Origin: Flavicella sp042091695
GTDB taxonomy: Bacteria > Bacteroidota > Bacteroidia > Flavobacteriales > Flavobacteriaceae
Direction: 5' to 3'
Assembly: GCA_042091695.1 (NCBI GenBank)
Contig: JBELHA010000035.1
Location: forward strand, 1 to 34,133
Length of the DNA: 34,133 nt
Made by a program: the position numbers and the translations under genes. Numbering within the stretch: position 1 is the first letter of the stretch; each line of letters begins with the position of its first letter. Positions 8,387-16,312 of this stretch are shown here, piece by piece. The notes below the pieces were generated by a model, which searched no databases, was not told the DNA's origin, and saw only the letters and a list, made by a program, of their open reading frames with translations.

Positions 8387-9517
8387 ATGGCAGGTATTTA
8401 TATACACATTCCTTTTTGTAAAAAGGCGTGTCATTATTGTGATTTTCATTTTTCTACTTCGATGAAACACAAAGGTGCCATGCTTGCAGCAATCGCGAAC
8501 GAGTTACAGCTTCGTTCTGAAGAACTCAAAGCGCAACCCATTGAAACGATTTATTTTGGTGGAGGAACCCCCAGTGTGCTTACGGTTTCAGAAATTGAAC
8601 AACTACTCAATATCACTCGTGACTACTATGAGGTAGTACCTGAGGTGGAAGTTACTTTAGAAGCAAATCCAGATGATTTGTCAGTATCCAAGATAAAAGA
8701 ACTTGCAGTAACTTCCATAAATAGATTGAGTATTGGGATCCAATCTTTTTTCGACGAAGACTTGAAAATGATGAACCGCGCGCATACTGCAAAAGAATCT
8801 TTGGATTGTTTAAAAATAGCAACGCAGTATTTTGAGAACATCAGTATTGATTTGATATATGGTATTCCAAATATGTCAGGTCAACGATGGTTGCAAAACC
8901 TGCAAGAGGCCTTTCGCTTGAATGTCAGTCATATATCTAGTTATGCATTGACGGTTGAAGAGAAGACAGCTTTGGCAACTTTTATAGCCAATAAAAGTTA
9001 CCCTCCTTTGGATGAAAATTTGGCATTGGAGCATTTTAATATTTTAGTCGCTGAGGTAGCAAAAGCAGGTTTTGTTCATTATGAAACTTCGAATTTTTCC
9101 AAGCCTGGTGCGTTTTCAAAGCACAATACTTCTTATTGGAAAGGAGTTTCTTATGTAGGAGTGGGCCCTTCAGCACATTCCTTTGACGGTACAAGAAGGG
9201 CTTGGAACATAGCGAATAACAGCAAGTATATAAAATCACTCGCTCAAGATATACTACCTCTAGAACAAGAAGTTTTGTCTATTTCAGATCGCTATAATGA
9301 ATATGTGATGACAGGCTTGCGTACTATTTTTGGAGTTTCCATGGAAAAGGTATCCAAAGATTTCGGAGAAATTTACGAGCAGTATCTGACAAAAAATATG
9401 CAGGATTTTTTGAATCAGGAGGTCTTGGTTTGTAAGGAAGGAGTTCTTAAAACAACAGACAAAGGAAAGTTTTTGGCTGATGGAATTGCCTCAGATTTAT
9501 TTTATATTGAGGACTAA
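8387..9517 (+). CDS. hemW: HemW-like radical SAM protein (heme chaperone / coproporphyrinogen oxidase-like)
   Basis: The 376-residue product opens with YIHIPFCKKACHYCDFH, in which C11, C15 and C18 form the CxxxCxxC motif that binds the radical-SAM 4Fe-4S cluster, followed by a HemN-type aromatic. FGGGTPSVL is the SAM-contacting glycine motif, and EANPDDL, RLSIGIQSF and DLIYGIPNM follow in the usual order. The C-terminal HemN_C domain is present. Family knowledge: HemW proteins lack the extra N-terminal segment of true HemN oxidases; they bind heme and are thought to deliver it to respiratory enzymes rather than decarboxylate coproporphyrinogen. The length and the Met-Ala-Gly-Ile-Tyr start match HemW. 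It lies 39 nt after dnaE and 47 nt before the MmcQ/YjbR gene, so co-transcription is likely. Confidence 0.93.
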   Translation: MAGIYIHIPFCKKACHYCDFHFSTSMKHKGAMLAAIANELQLRSEELKAQPIETIYFGGGTPSVLTVSEIEQLLNITRDYYEVVPEVEVTLEANPDDLSVSKIKELAVTSINRLSIGIQSFFDEDLKMMNRAHTAKESLDCLKIATQYFENISIDLIYGIPNMSGQRWLQNLQEAFRLNVSHISSYALTVEEKTALATFIANKSYPPLDENLALEHFNILVAEVAKAGFVHYETSNFSKPGAFSKHNTSYWKGVSYVGVGPSAHSFDGTRRAWNIANNSKYIKSLAQDILPLEQEVLSISDRYNEYVMTGLRTIFGVSMEKVSKDFGEIYEQYLTKNMQDFLNQEVLVCKEGVLKTTDKGKFLADGIASDLFYIED

Positions 9518-9564
9518 GGCAATCTATAGTATAGTCAACGCAATATAAAACCAACAAGAAGAAT

Positions 9565-9921
9565 ATGAATATTGAAAGTTTAAGAGATTATTGTTTGTCC
9601 AAGCCTTATGTAAGTGAAAGCCTTCCCTTTGACGACAAGACTTTGGTTTTTAAAGTAGCTGAAAAGGTGTTCGCGATAACTGGTTTAGAAGATATCCCTG
9701 CGCGAGTAAATTTGAAGTGTGTTCCAGAACAGGCGCTTGAATTACGTGAAAGATATCCTGAGATAGTTCCAGGTTATCATATGAATAAAAAACATTGGAA
9801 TACTGTGTATTATATAAACTTGCCAGATGCAATGTTACTAGGATTGATAGATGATTCTTATAAATTAGTCCTGTCTGGTTTGACCAAGAAAAAACAAAAA
9901 GAGCTAGGATTCAATCCCTAG
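9565..9921 (+). CDS. MmcQ/YjbR family protein
   Basis: This small cytoplasmic protein (118 residues) shows the MmcQ/YjbR pattern: MNIESLRDYCLSKPYVSES and FPFDD-like LPFDDKTLVFKV at the start, then KCVPEQALELRERYPEIVPGYHMNKKHWN and the C-terminal LIDDSYKLVLSGLTKK. The fold is called CyaY-like with a possible double-wing DNA-binding surface; no enzymatic role is established. It begins 47 nt after hemW on the same strand, and its stop codon lies inside the terminator stem shared with the convergent dipeptidase gene. Function unknown. Confidence 0.9.
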   Translation: MNIESLRDYCLSKPYVSESLPFDDKTLVFKVAEKVFAITGLEDIPARVNLKCVPEQALELRERYPEIVPGYHMNKKHWNTVYYINLPDAMLLGLIDDSYKLVLSGLTKKKQKELGFNP

Positions 9922-9928
9922 CTCTTTT
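9897..9928. terminator. Bidirectional terminator between mmcQ-like gene and M20 dipeptidase
   Basis: A perfect 12-bp stem (AAAAGAGCTAGG at 9897-9908 with CCTAGCTCTTTT at 9917-9928) has an 8-nt loop. The A-run on the left and T-run on the right make it work in both directions. It contains the stop codon of the plus-strand gene and starts 4 bp beyond the stop of the minus-strand gene. Confidence 0.9.
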
Positions 9929-9932
9929 GCTA

Positions 9933-11321
9933 TTATGCGTTTAGCTCCGTAAAATATTTATAGAACAATGGGATGGTTTCTATTCCTTTGATAAAATTGA
10001 AAATTCCAAAATGTTCATTAGGAGAGTGGATAGCATCGCTGTCTAGGCCGAATCCCATCAAAATAGATTTACTGTGGAGTTCTTTTTCGAACAACGCAAC
10101 AATAGGAATACTCCCACCCGAACGCTGAGGTATAGGTTCGATTCCAAAAGTTTCATGATAGGCTTTTTTAGCTGCCAAATACCCTTTGTTGTCTGTTGGC
10201 GTTACATAAGGGTGTCCTCCATGATGCGCATTTACTTCTACTTTAACAGATTTTGGTGCTATTTGATGTATGTATTCTGCAAACAATTCTGAAATTCGCT
10301 CGTGGTCTTGCCCTGGGACCAGACGCATGGAAACTTTGGCATGAGCCTGAGAAGGAATCACTGTTTTGGCTCCCTCACCTATATAACCTCCCCAAATACC
10401 GTTAATGTCAAGTGAAGGGCGAATCGAAGTTCTTTCATTTGTAGTGTATCCTTTTTCTCCAGAAATATCGGTGAGTTCTAATGCTTTTTTATAGTTTTCT
10501 ATCGAAAAAGGAGCTTTGGCCATTTCGGCACGCTCCTCCTGAGTCAATTCCTCAACACCGTCGTAAAACCCTGGAATAGTTACTTTATTGTCAGCATCTT
10601 GAAGTTGTGCTAGTATCTGAGTCAATATATTTATCGGATTTGCTACACCACCACCATAGAGGCCCGAGTGTAAGTCTCTGTTGGGGCCAGTTACCGTCAT
10701 TTCCATATAAGACAAACCTCTAAGACCTGTTGTGATAGAGGGTTGTTGGTTTGAAATCATTCCTGTGTCCGAGATTAAAATAATATCATTTGTCAACATC
10801 TCTTTGTATTCTTTGACAAACCATTCCAAGCTAGGAGAACCGATTTCTTCTTCACCTTCAATCATAAACTTGACATTACAAGGGAGTTGTTTGTTTTGTA
10901 CCATGTATTCCAAAGCTTTGACATGCATGAATACCTGTCCTTTGTCATCACTAGCACCTCTAGCAAATATTGCCCCTTCAGGATGAATTTCTGTTTCTTT
11001 TACAATAGGCACAAATGGTGGGTTTTCCCACAATTCAATGGGGTCTGCAGGTTGAACATCGTAGTGTCCGTACACAAGAATTGTCGGAAGTTTGACATCT
11101 TTTATGATTGCACCATAGACGATTGGGTTTCCAGGTGTTTCATAGATAGTGGTGTCCTCACAACCAGCAGCTATTAAATACTTTTTTACCTGCTGTGCAC
11201 TTTCTAAAATCTCTTTAGAATAGGCAGGGTCTGCACTGATGGAAGGAGATTTTAAAAAATCACATAATTCTGAAATAAACCTATCTTTATGTGTATCAAT
11301 GTATTGTGTTTTGTCTGTCAT
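9933..11321 (-). CDS. M20 family metallopeptidase (dipeptidase)
   Basis: A zinc peptidase of 462 residues with the M20 signature: H86 and D88 in VYGHYDVQPAD, the bridging Asp in RGASDDKGQ (D125), the catalytic/metal Glu pair in EGEEEIGS (E157, E158), and the C-terminal metal His in HSPNEHFG. A dimerisation lid domain interrupts the catalytic domain (about 200-360), as in CNDP/PepV-like dipeptidases. No signal peptide is visible, so it is cytoplasmic, probably cleaving dipeptides or short peptides. The frame continues upstream to a TTG at 11345, but that codon lies inside a good -7 promoter box, so the ATG at 11321 (MTDKTQYID) is chosen. Confidence 0.93.
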   Translation of the reverse strand: MTDKTQYIDTHKDRFISELCDFLKSPSISADPAYSKEILESAQQVKKYLIAAGCEDTTIYETPGNPIVYGAIIKDVKLPTILVYGHYDVQPADPIELWENPPFVPIVKETEIHPEGAIFARGASDDKGQVFMHVKALEYMVQNKQLPCNVKFMIEGEEEIGSPSLEWFVKEYKEMLTNDIILISDTGMISNQQPSITTGLRGLSYMEMTVTGPNRDLHSGLYGGGVANPINILTQILAQLQDADNKVTIPGFYDGVEELTQEERAEMAKAPFSIENYKKALELTDISGEKGYTTNERTSIRPSLDINGIWGGYIGEGAKTVIPSQAHAKVSMRLVPGQDHERISELFAEYIHQIAPKSVKVEVNAHHGGHPYVTPTDNKGYLAAKKAYHETFGIEPIPQRSGGSIPIVALFEKELHSKSILMGFGLDSDAIHSPNEHFGIFNFIKGIETIPLFYKYFTELNA

Positions 11322-11342
11322 AGTGTTCAAAAAAAATTTAAT

Positions 11343-11350
11343 CAAAAGTA
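11343..11350 (-). promoter_or_regulatory. -7 promoter box for the M20 dipeptidase gene
   Basis: Read on the minus strand this is TACTTTTG, a perfect TAnnTTTG. No good -33 TTTG is seen at the right distance. It predicts a transcript start only about 15 nt before the ATG at 11321 and rules out the upstream TTG start. It is divergent from, and adjacent to, the tRNA-Leu promoter. Confidence 0.5.
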
Positions 11351-11370
11351 AGAAAAAAGGAGCGAACAGC

Positions 11371-11400
11371 TTTGAAGTTTGGTAGTATTGTGTATATTTG
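11371..11400 (+). promoter_or_regulatory. Consensus Bacteroidota promoter of tRNA-Leu
   Basis: TTTG (11371-11374), an 18-bp spacer, then TATATTTG (11393-11400): a full match to the sigma-ABfr -33/-7 consensus. The tRNA begins 14 nt after the -7 box. Confidence 0.85.
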
Positions 11401-11413
11401 CACTCACAATTAT

Positions 11414-11495
11414 GCAGGCGTGGTGGAATTGGTAGACACGCTAGACTTAGGATCTAGTGCCGCAAGGTGTGAGAGTTCGAGTCTCTCCGCCTGTA
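11414..11495 (+). tRNA. tRNA-Leu, anticodon UAG
   Basis: An 82-nt class II tRNA. The acceptor arms GCAGGCG and CGCCTGT pair (first pair G-U) with discriminator A. The anticodon arm CTAGA/TCTAG encloses loop CTTAGGA, giving anticodon UAG (reads CUA/CUN). The long variable arm GCCGCAAGGTGT type and the T arm GAGAG-TTCGAGT-CTCTC are intact. The 3' CCA is not encoded. Confidence 0.96.
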
Positions 11496-11500
11496 CAACT

Positions 11501-11530
11501 AAAGCTTCTGAATTTCAGAAGCTTTTTTTA
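11501..11530 (+). terminator. Terminator of tRNA-Leu
   Basis: An 11-bp stem (AAAGCTTCTGA at 11501-11511 with TCAGAAGCTTT at 11515-11525), 3-nt loop, then a T-run. It starts 6 nt after the tRNA, so the tRNA is a single-gene transcript with its own promoter. Confidence 0.9.
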
Positions 11531-11630
11531 TGCAACAAATGTAAATAAATGACTTGCCATTTTCTTATTTGGCATGTTTTAACAATATACTCTTATTTTT
11601 TTCTCTTAATTTCACAAAAATTTTGTTTTG

Positions 11631-12833
11631 ATGAAAAATTTATATGCAATAAATGGTGTTGTTCAAGATTATGCCTGGGGTGGTTCGGACTTTATTTCGA
11701 GTCTACTTGGTTTAGCAACTACGGCTAAACCTAAGGCAGAATACTGGTTGGGAGCACATAGCAATGCACCTTCTTCAGTAAGTACTGACAAAGGAGTGGT
11801 ATTGCTCAATGACTTTATCGCAGCGGATGCCCCATCTATTTTGGGGGATAAAATTGCCAAGACCTTCGGCAGACTTCCTTTTTTATTCAAAGTATTGGAT
11901 GTAAAAGACATGCTATCCATACAAGTGCATCCTTCTAAAAAATCTGCAGAATTAGGTTTTCAAAGAGAGAATGAACTAAACATACCCTTGACGGCGCGTC
12001 ACAGAAATTACAAAGACGACAATCACAAGCCAGAAATAATGATTGCCTTGAGTGATTTTTGGTTGTTACATGGTTTTTTGCCTGAATCTAAGTTAAAAGC
12101 AGTACTTGAGGAAGTACCGGAATTCAATATTTTTCTACCAGTTTTTGAAAAAGATGGTTACAAAGGTTTGTATAAAAAGGTGTTAGAACTTCCAACAGAA
12201 ACTTCGAATGCCATTTTAGCCCCATTAGCAAAGCGTATTCTTCCAAAATACACTTCGGGAGTATTACAAAAGGCTTCTGCTGATTATTGGGCTGCGAAAG
12301 CTATTGCAACCGCTTTGGATAGTACAAATTATGATATAGGTATTTTTTCTATTTATTTTTTCAATTTGTTAGAGGTGCAAAAAGGAGAAGCTGTCTTTCA
12401 AGATGCTGGCGTTCCTCATGCATACTTGGAAGGACAAAATATAGAATTGATGGCCAACTCTGACAATGTATTGCGCTGTGGATTGACGCCAAAACATATA
12501 GATATCCCTGAATTGCTACAACATGTCGTTTTTGAGGCTACTCACCCTGAAATACTTAAAGGAGCTATGGGCGCTGACAGTCTAGAGCGAACATTTAACA
12601 CGGTTGCCAAAGACTTTTTGTTGAGTGAATTATTACTTGAGCAAGGCACTATTTTTGAAGCTTCTAGTGAAGCTGCTATTATTATGATTGTGACTGAAGG
12701 TGAGGTAAAGGTGTCATCAGCCGATGATATTCTAGAAGTATCTAAAGGAGGTTCATTTCTTTTAACTGCAGGTGCTCATTACACCATAGTGTCAAATGCT
12801 AAATCTGTCTTGTACAAGGCTACGACTCCTTAA
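11631..12833 (+). CDS. manA: Mannose-6-phosphate isomerase, class I
   Basis: Interconverts fructose-6-phosphate and mannose-6-phosphate in the cytoplasm, feeding GDP-mannose and glycan synthesis. The 400-residue product shows the type I isomerase order: N-terminal QDYAWGG, the zinc-site motif QVHPSKKSAELGF (Q98, H100), KPEIMIAL (E135), and the long signature near residue 260 (GVPHAYLEGQNIELMANSDN). A C-terminal cupin-like half follows. The frame could extend one codon to a TTG, but the ATG at 11631 (MKNLYAINGV) is the normal start. It is transcribed alone, between the tRNA-Leu terminator and a convergent hairpin. Confidence 0.94.
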   Translation: MKNLYAINGVVQDYAWGGSDFISSLLGLATTAKPKAEYWLGAHSNAPSSVSTDKGVVLLNDFIAADAPSILGDKIAKTFGRLPFLFKVLDVKDMLSIQVHPSKKSAELGFQRENELNIPLTARHRNYKDDNHKPEIMIALSDFWLLHGFLPESKLKAVLEEVPEFNIFLPVFEKDGYKGLYKKVLELPTETSNAILAPLAKRILPKYTSGVLQKASADYWAAKAIATALDSTNYDIGIFSIYFFNLLEVQKGEAVFQDAGVPHAYLEGQNIELMANSDNVLRCGLTPKHIDIPELLQHVVFEATHPEILKGAMGADSLERTFNTVAKDFLLSELLLEQGTIFEASSEAAIIMIVTEGEVKVSSADDILEVSKGGSFLLTAGAHYTIVSNAKSVLYKATTP

Positions 12834-12865
12834 TCTATTTTTTTTAGGATACGTTAGTATAAAAT

Positions 12866-12903
12866 ACAAACACCCACTTTGATACTACAAAGTGGGTGTT
12901 TGT
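12866..12903. terminator. Strong convergent hairpin between manA and the beta-helix gene
   Basis: A stem of at least 15 perfect pairs (ACAAACACCCACTTT at 12866-12880 with its complement at 12889-12903; one more G-C pair closes inside) with a 6-nt loop. T-runs are poor on both sides, but its position between two facing stop codons fits a bidirectional terminator. Confidence 0.8.
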
Positions 12904-12926
12904 CTAGTTGTCCTTTCTTTCAATAA

Positions 12927-15914
12927 TTAGATTTTCAATATTTTTATTGTCTTTGTTTCTTTTTCGTTTGTAACCTTTAAGAAGTAAACTCCTTTCGCAA
13001 AGCTTTTAAGTGTAGTTTGAATCTCAAGCACTTGTTTTGCATTGCTTTTTTTATGGTAAACAATACTCCCACTTGAGTTGTATAGAGTTACTACAGAGGC
13101 TTTGCCATTTAATACAATGCTAATTTTGTCTTTAAATGGATTTGGATATACTTGATATTCTGGATGAATAGAAACAGTTGTCATTTTGTTGTTTTTCGTA
13201 TTTCCTTTATTTGTTGTAGTTGCATAAGGCGACCAATACAAATTATCTAGTGCAATAGACTTGTTCGTATCTGTTGCAGATGCGTTTCGTAGCGCAATTT
13301 GAACATTTCCAGCTATATTTATATCGCTAACCTCAAAAGTGTAGTCTTCGGTACCAATATGATTGAGCGTTTGAATAACGTTTCCATTGACTAAGAGTTC
13401 TAGAGTTCTTTCTTCTCCAGCTTCCCATAAATCTTTACAGTCGACTGATAAACTAGCTATACCTCCAGAAATTGTTTCAGAGGTGACCCCTGTTTTTCCT
13501 GATCTCATATAAATATGTTTTCCATCCATATATCCCGTTATGCTTTTTGCATCAAGGGTCCATTGTATGCCGTTGACTCCAATAAATGAATCAGTTGACC
13601 ATCCATTTATTGGATTGTTTTGAAAAGTTTCTGTACTTCCTATGTTTATACTACACACTGCAGTTAAGTTTCCGTCATTGCTACTCACTGTCATATGAGC
13701 AACACCTGTGTTTAAAGCAGTAACAAAACCATTGGCGTCAATAGTAGCGGTATTCGTGTCACTAGAAGTCCATGTTACTGAGTTGTCTTGTGCATTGTAA
13801 GGATAAACCGCATGTGTTAGTGTTAGCGTATCTCCAACTTTAAGGTTTTTATGTGTCTCTGTTTCAACTGCAATTGGATGTACTGGTGCATAACTATTCC
13901 ATGAAACATTATCAATTGCTATAGTGTTGTCAGCTGTTTTGCTAGAGTTGTTTTTAATTTCTATTGTAAAATCACCTTCAATATTTATATTGTTAACATT
14001 GAAGTTGTATACTTCTGTTCCTGTGTGTTTTTTGGTAGCAATTCTTTGTCCGTTAATAAATAGGCGGATTTTTCTCTGATTACCTGTATTCCACAAATCT
14101 TTACACTGTACACTAAATGAACTGATACCTCCAGATATTTTTCCTGATTTCAATCCTTTTATTCTAGACTGCATATAGATTTGCTTCGTGTTATTGATAT
14201 AGCCACTTGTATTCTTGGCATTCAGCGTCCATGGTATATTTGCAGTACCTCTATACGTTTCTGATGACCACCCTATAATTTTTGTGTTTTCAAAGTTTTC
14301 TGAAGTAATGGCTGTATTGATCCAATTAGGAAGACTTCCCAATCGATGTTTCAATTGTGTTTCATACAGAGAATGTTCATCTACATGTGTTCCCGGTGAT
14401 TCATTAATTTGGTATTGTTTGTCAACACCAGAAATGGATTGTGAGGTATCTTCACTTATTGAAAATCCTACAAGTCCAGAAACTATCGGAGGGATTATTT
14501 TTCCATAGGTTTGGTTATTTTTCCAGAATTCGAAATTTGTTTCCGTGTATCCCTTTCCTTCAAAATTCCAAAGTACCAAATGGCGTAAATGGTTAGGTTG
14601 GTTTGCGATACTACCTCCATAATGCATACCCATACCACCACTACAAGCGTCAATTAGATTTGCTCTAGGTTGGTTAGCGTGTATTTCGGTACCGCCCTCT
14701 CCATTTGTTGGGTGGCTATTTCTCCACAAAGTATTTCCTATAGCGGGACCATTCACACCACAGCCGTGAAGTATTCCTGTAGAAAGATCCGAATTTAATC
14801 CAATCAAGCATCCCGTAGAAGCATTTGCAGATATAAATGCATGTCCAGGATTTCCTGTATATCTATTTTGAATCGCTGAACTATAAGCGCATAATTTAAA
14901 TTGAGCAGCATTACTCATATTTGAAAATTCAATATTTTTAACCCAGCCATTGGCACTATGGTTGAATTCGATGCCACTCCAACCAGAGTCTTGTTGCCAT
15001 CCTGAGTGGTGTACAAAGGCTGTTGTCATTCCTCCTTTATAGTTGAGGTCTTGTATTCCAACTTCTTCGATTACAGGGAATGTTTCCAAAGACCAATTGT
15101 GATTACTATTGATACTTTTATGCATTGGTTCTACAAAAGTAACTGTTGTTCCCGAAACACTTGCTACTTTGTGGATTTCCCATGTGTTGACTTCGGTTCC
15201 AATTTTTGTGTAAGCTGAGACTACAGGATATGGCGCAAATTCCTCTAGTAGTAAGTCTGGGTCATCATCAGCCAATACTAGGCGAACCCATTGACCTGCT
15301 GTTATTCCATTAGTATTTGCAACTTCTACTTCAAAAGTTTCACGAGTAGCATCACTTACTACATTGGTTATATGTGATCTTGTAGTGTTTATTGGTTTGA
15401 ATTGGAACAAATAGGGAGCTGTCCAAAATTGCAAGGGGTTGCTTGGGTTTGTATAACTATTTTGTATCAATGTAGTTCCTCCCAATCCTGAGCCACTTCC
15501 TTTTATTACGATGTTACTTTTACTGATTCTTATAATTTGGTTGAGGTCGTCAGTTGCTTCGTTGACATGGAATTCTCCTGGAGGAAAGAAAACAATCCCT
15601 CCATTTGGATTTGATTCAGCAGCTGCTATAGCTGCTATAATTGCATTTTTATCTGAATTTCCATCATTGGCAATAGCGCCATATGCAGGATCTGTTACAT
15701 TATAAACAGTTTGTGAAAAAGAAGAGGGTAGTCCTATTTCACCATTGTGATATCCTGCATAACTAAAGTTTGGTAAAATTGGTTCAATACCTTTTTCTTG
15801 TGCAATAATCCAATCTTTTACAAGGTTACTGGGGTTGCCTTGTCCATAGCTAAAGATAGCAAACGACATTAGCAGGTAAGCAATGTTTTTTTTTAAAGTC
15901 TTATAGTGTAACAT
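12927..15914 (-). CDS. Secreted beta-helix protein (possible polysaccharide lyase/hydrolase) with two repeated modules, Big_2 and T9SS sorting domain
   Basis: The 995 residues divide clearly. A signal peptide covers 1-24 (LLMSFAIFSYGQ). A right-handed parallel beta-helix of the pectate-lyase-3/GH28 superfamily runs from about 55 to 500; its entry motif is YGAIANDGNSDKNAI, then GGIVFFPPGEFHV. The end of this region (PPIVSG, INESPGTHVDEHSLYETQL) recalls the DUF4955 family, from memory. A beta-sandwich module (about 538-672), a bacterial Ig-like Big_2 domain (about 677-755, VTWTSSDTNTATID) and a second copy of the module (about 763-892) follow. A type A T9SS sorting domain ends the protein (918-995, YPNPFKDK, GVYFLKV). 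It should be exported by Sec and then T9SS to the surface or medium. The lyase idea rests on fold and on the divergent SDR gene; no catalytic residues can be assigned. Confidence 0.9.
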   Translation of the reverse strand: MLHYKTLKKNIAYLLMSFAIFSYGQGNPSNLVKDWIIAQEKGIEPILPNFSYAGYHNGEIGLPSSFSQTVYNVTDPAYGAIANDGNSDKNAIIAAIAAAESNPNGGIVFFPPGEFHVNEATDDLNQIIRISKSNIVIKGSGSGLGGTTLIQNSYTNPSNPLQFWTAPYLFQFKPINTTRSHITNVVSDATRETFEVEVANTNGITAGQWVRLVLADDDPDLLLEEFAPYPVVSAYTKIGTEVNTWEIHKVASVSGTTVTFVEPMHKSINSNHNWSLETFPVIEEVGIQDLNYKGGMTTAFVHHSGWQQDSGWSGIEFNHSANGWVKNIEFSNMSNAAQFKLCAYSSAIQNRYTGNPGHAFISANASTGCLIGLNSDLSTGILHGCGVNGPAIGNTLWRNSHPTNGEGGTEIHANQPRANLIDACSGGMGMHYGGSIANQPNHLRHLVLWNFEGKGYTETNFEFWKNNQTYGKIIPPIVSGLVGFSISEDTSQSISGVDKQYQINESPGTHVDEHSLYETQLKHRLGSLPNWINTAITSENFENTKIIGWSSETYRGTANIPWTLNAKNTSGYINNTKQIYMQSRIKGLKSGKISGGISSFSVQCKDLWNTGNQRKIRLFINGQRIATKKHTGTEVYNFNVNNINIEGDFTIEIKNNSSKTADNTIAIDNVSWNSYAPVHPIAVETETHKNLKVGDTLTLTHAVYPYNAQDNSVTWTSSDTNTATIDANGFVTALNTGVAHMTVSSNDGNLTAVCSINIGSTETFQNNPINGWSTDSFIGVNGIQWTLDAKSITGYMDGKHIYMRSGKTGVTSETISGGIASLSVDCKDLWEAGEERTLELLVNGNVIQTLNHIGTEDYTFEVSDINIAGNVQIALRNASATDTNKSIALDNLYWSPYATTTNKGNTKNNKMTTVSIHPEYQVYPNPFKDKISIVLNGKASVVTLYNSSGSIVYHKKSNAKQVLEIQTTLKSFAKGVYFLKVTNEKETKTIKILKI

Positions 15915-16312
15915 GTCTAAATGGTTTAAAATAAGTTTGTTAGACTTATGTGTTTTTTCAAATATCTTGATAAATATAATTTTTATGTCGGGGGTTATTG
16001 TTCATTTAACAGGGGGAAATAGCTTATAGTCATATGTTTAGTACCATTCAGAGTTTTCTTGTAAGTATTATTTATAGTGATTTTTTGTAGGTAATCCGCA
16101 GTTCTTAATGAGATATAGCTTTTATTTATTCCCAATAATTATATAAATCTATTAATTCTATCTGAAAATACAATCGATTGTATTTTAATTATTTATTTGT
16201 ATTTTCACTTTGTTTTTAACTAAAATAATGTTTGATACTCTATAATTACCAATTGTATATTGTATTTGTAACAGATAAAACGAGCTTTAACTAAAAATAA
16301 AAACGAGAAATT
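15915..16312. other. Divergent intergenic regulatory region
   Basis: This 398-bp spacer separates two genes transcribed away from each other (beta-helix protein leftward, SDR rightward). It has no open frame. Its main feature is the perfect palindrome at 16165-16186. No exact TAnnTTTG box with a correctly spaced -33 is found for either gene; the nearest is TGTATTTG at 16261-16268, one mismatch. Weak promoters would suit activator- or repressor-controlled genes. Confidence 0.55.
16165..16186. promoter_or_regulatory. Perfect 22-bp palindrome, probable operator
   Basis: The half-site AAAATACAATC is followed directly by its exact reverse complement, with a central CG. This is the architecture of a homodimer binding site; a central CG within an ATCGAT core is common for LacI-family operators. 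It lies 126 bp before the SDR ATG and about 250 bp before the beta-helix gene start, so one site could control both. The regulator is not encoded in the window. Confidence 0.7.

Noticed and set aside
11322..11345. Longer N-terminus of the M20 peptidase from a TTG
   Set aside because: The TTG overlaps a perfect -7 box and adds a Phe-rich segment with no signal-peptide cleavage or family match.
15006..15705. Plus-strand open frames inside the beta-helix gene
   Set aside because: Antisense shadows; the minus-strand frame is continuous over 995 codons with clear domains.
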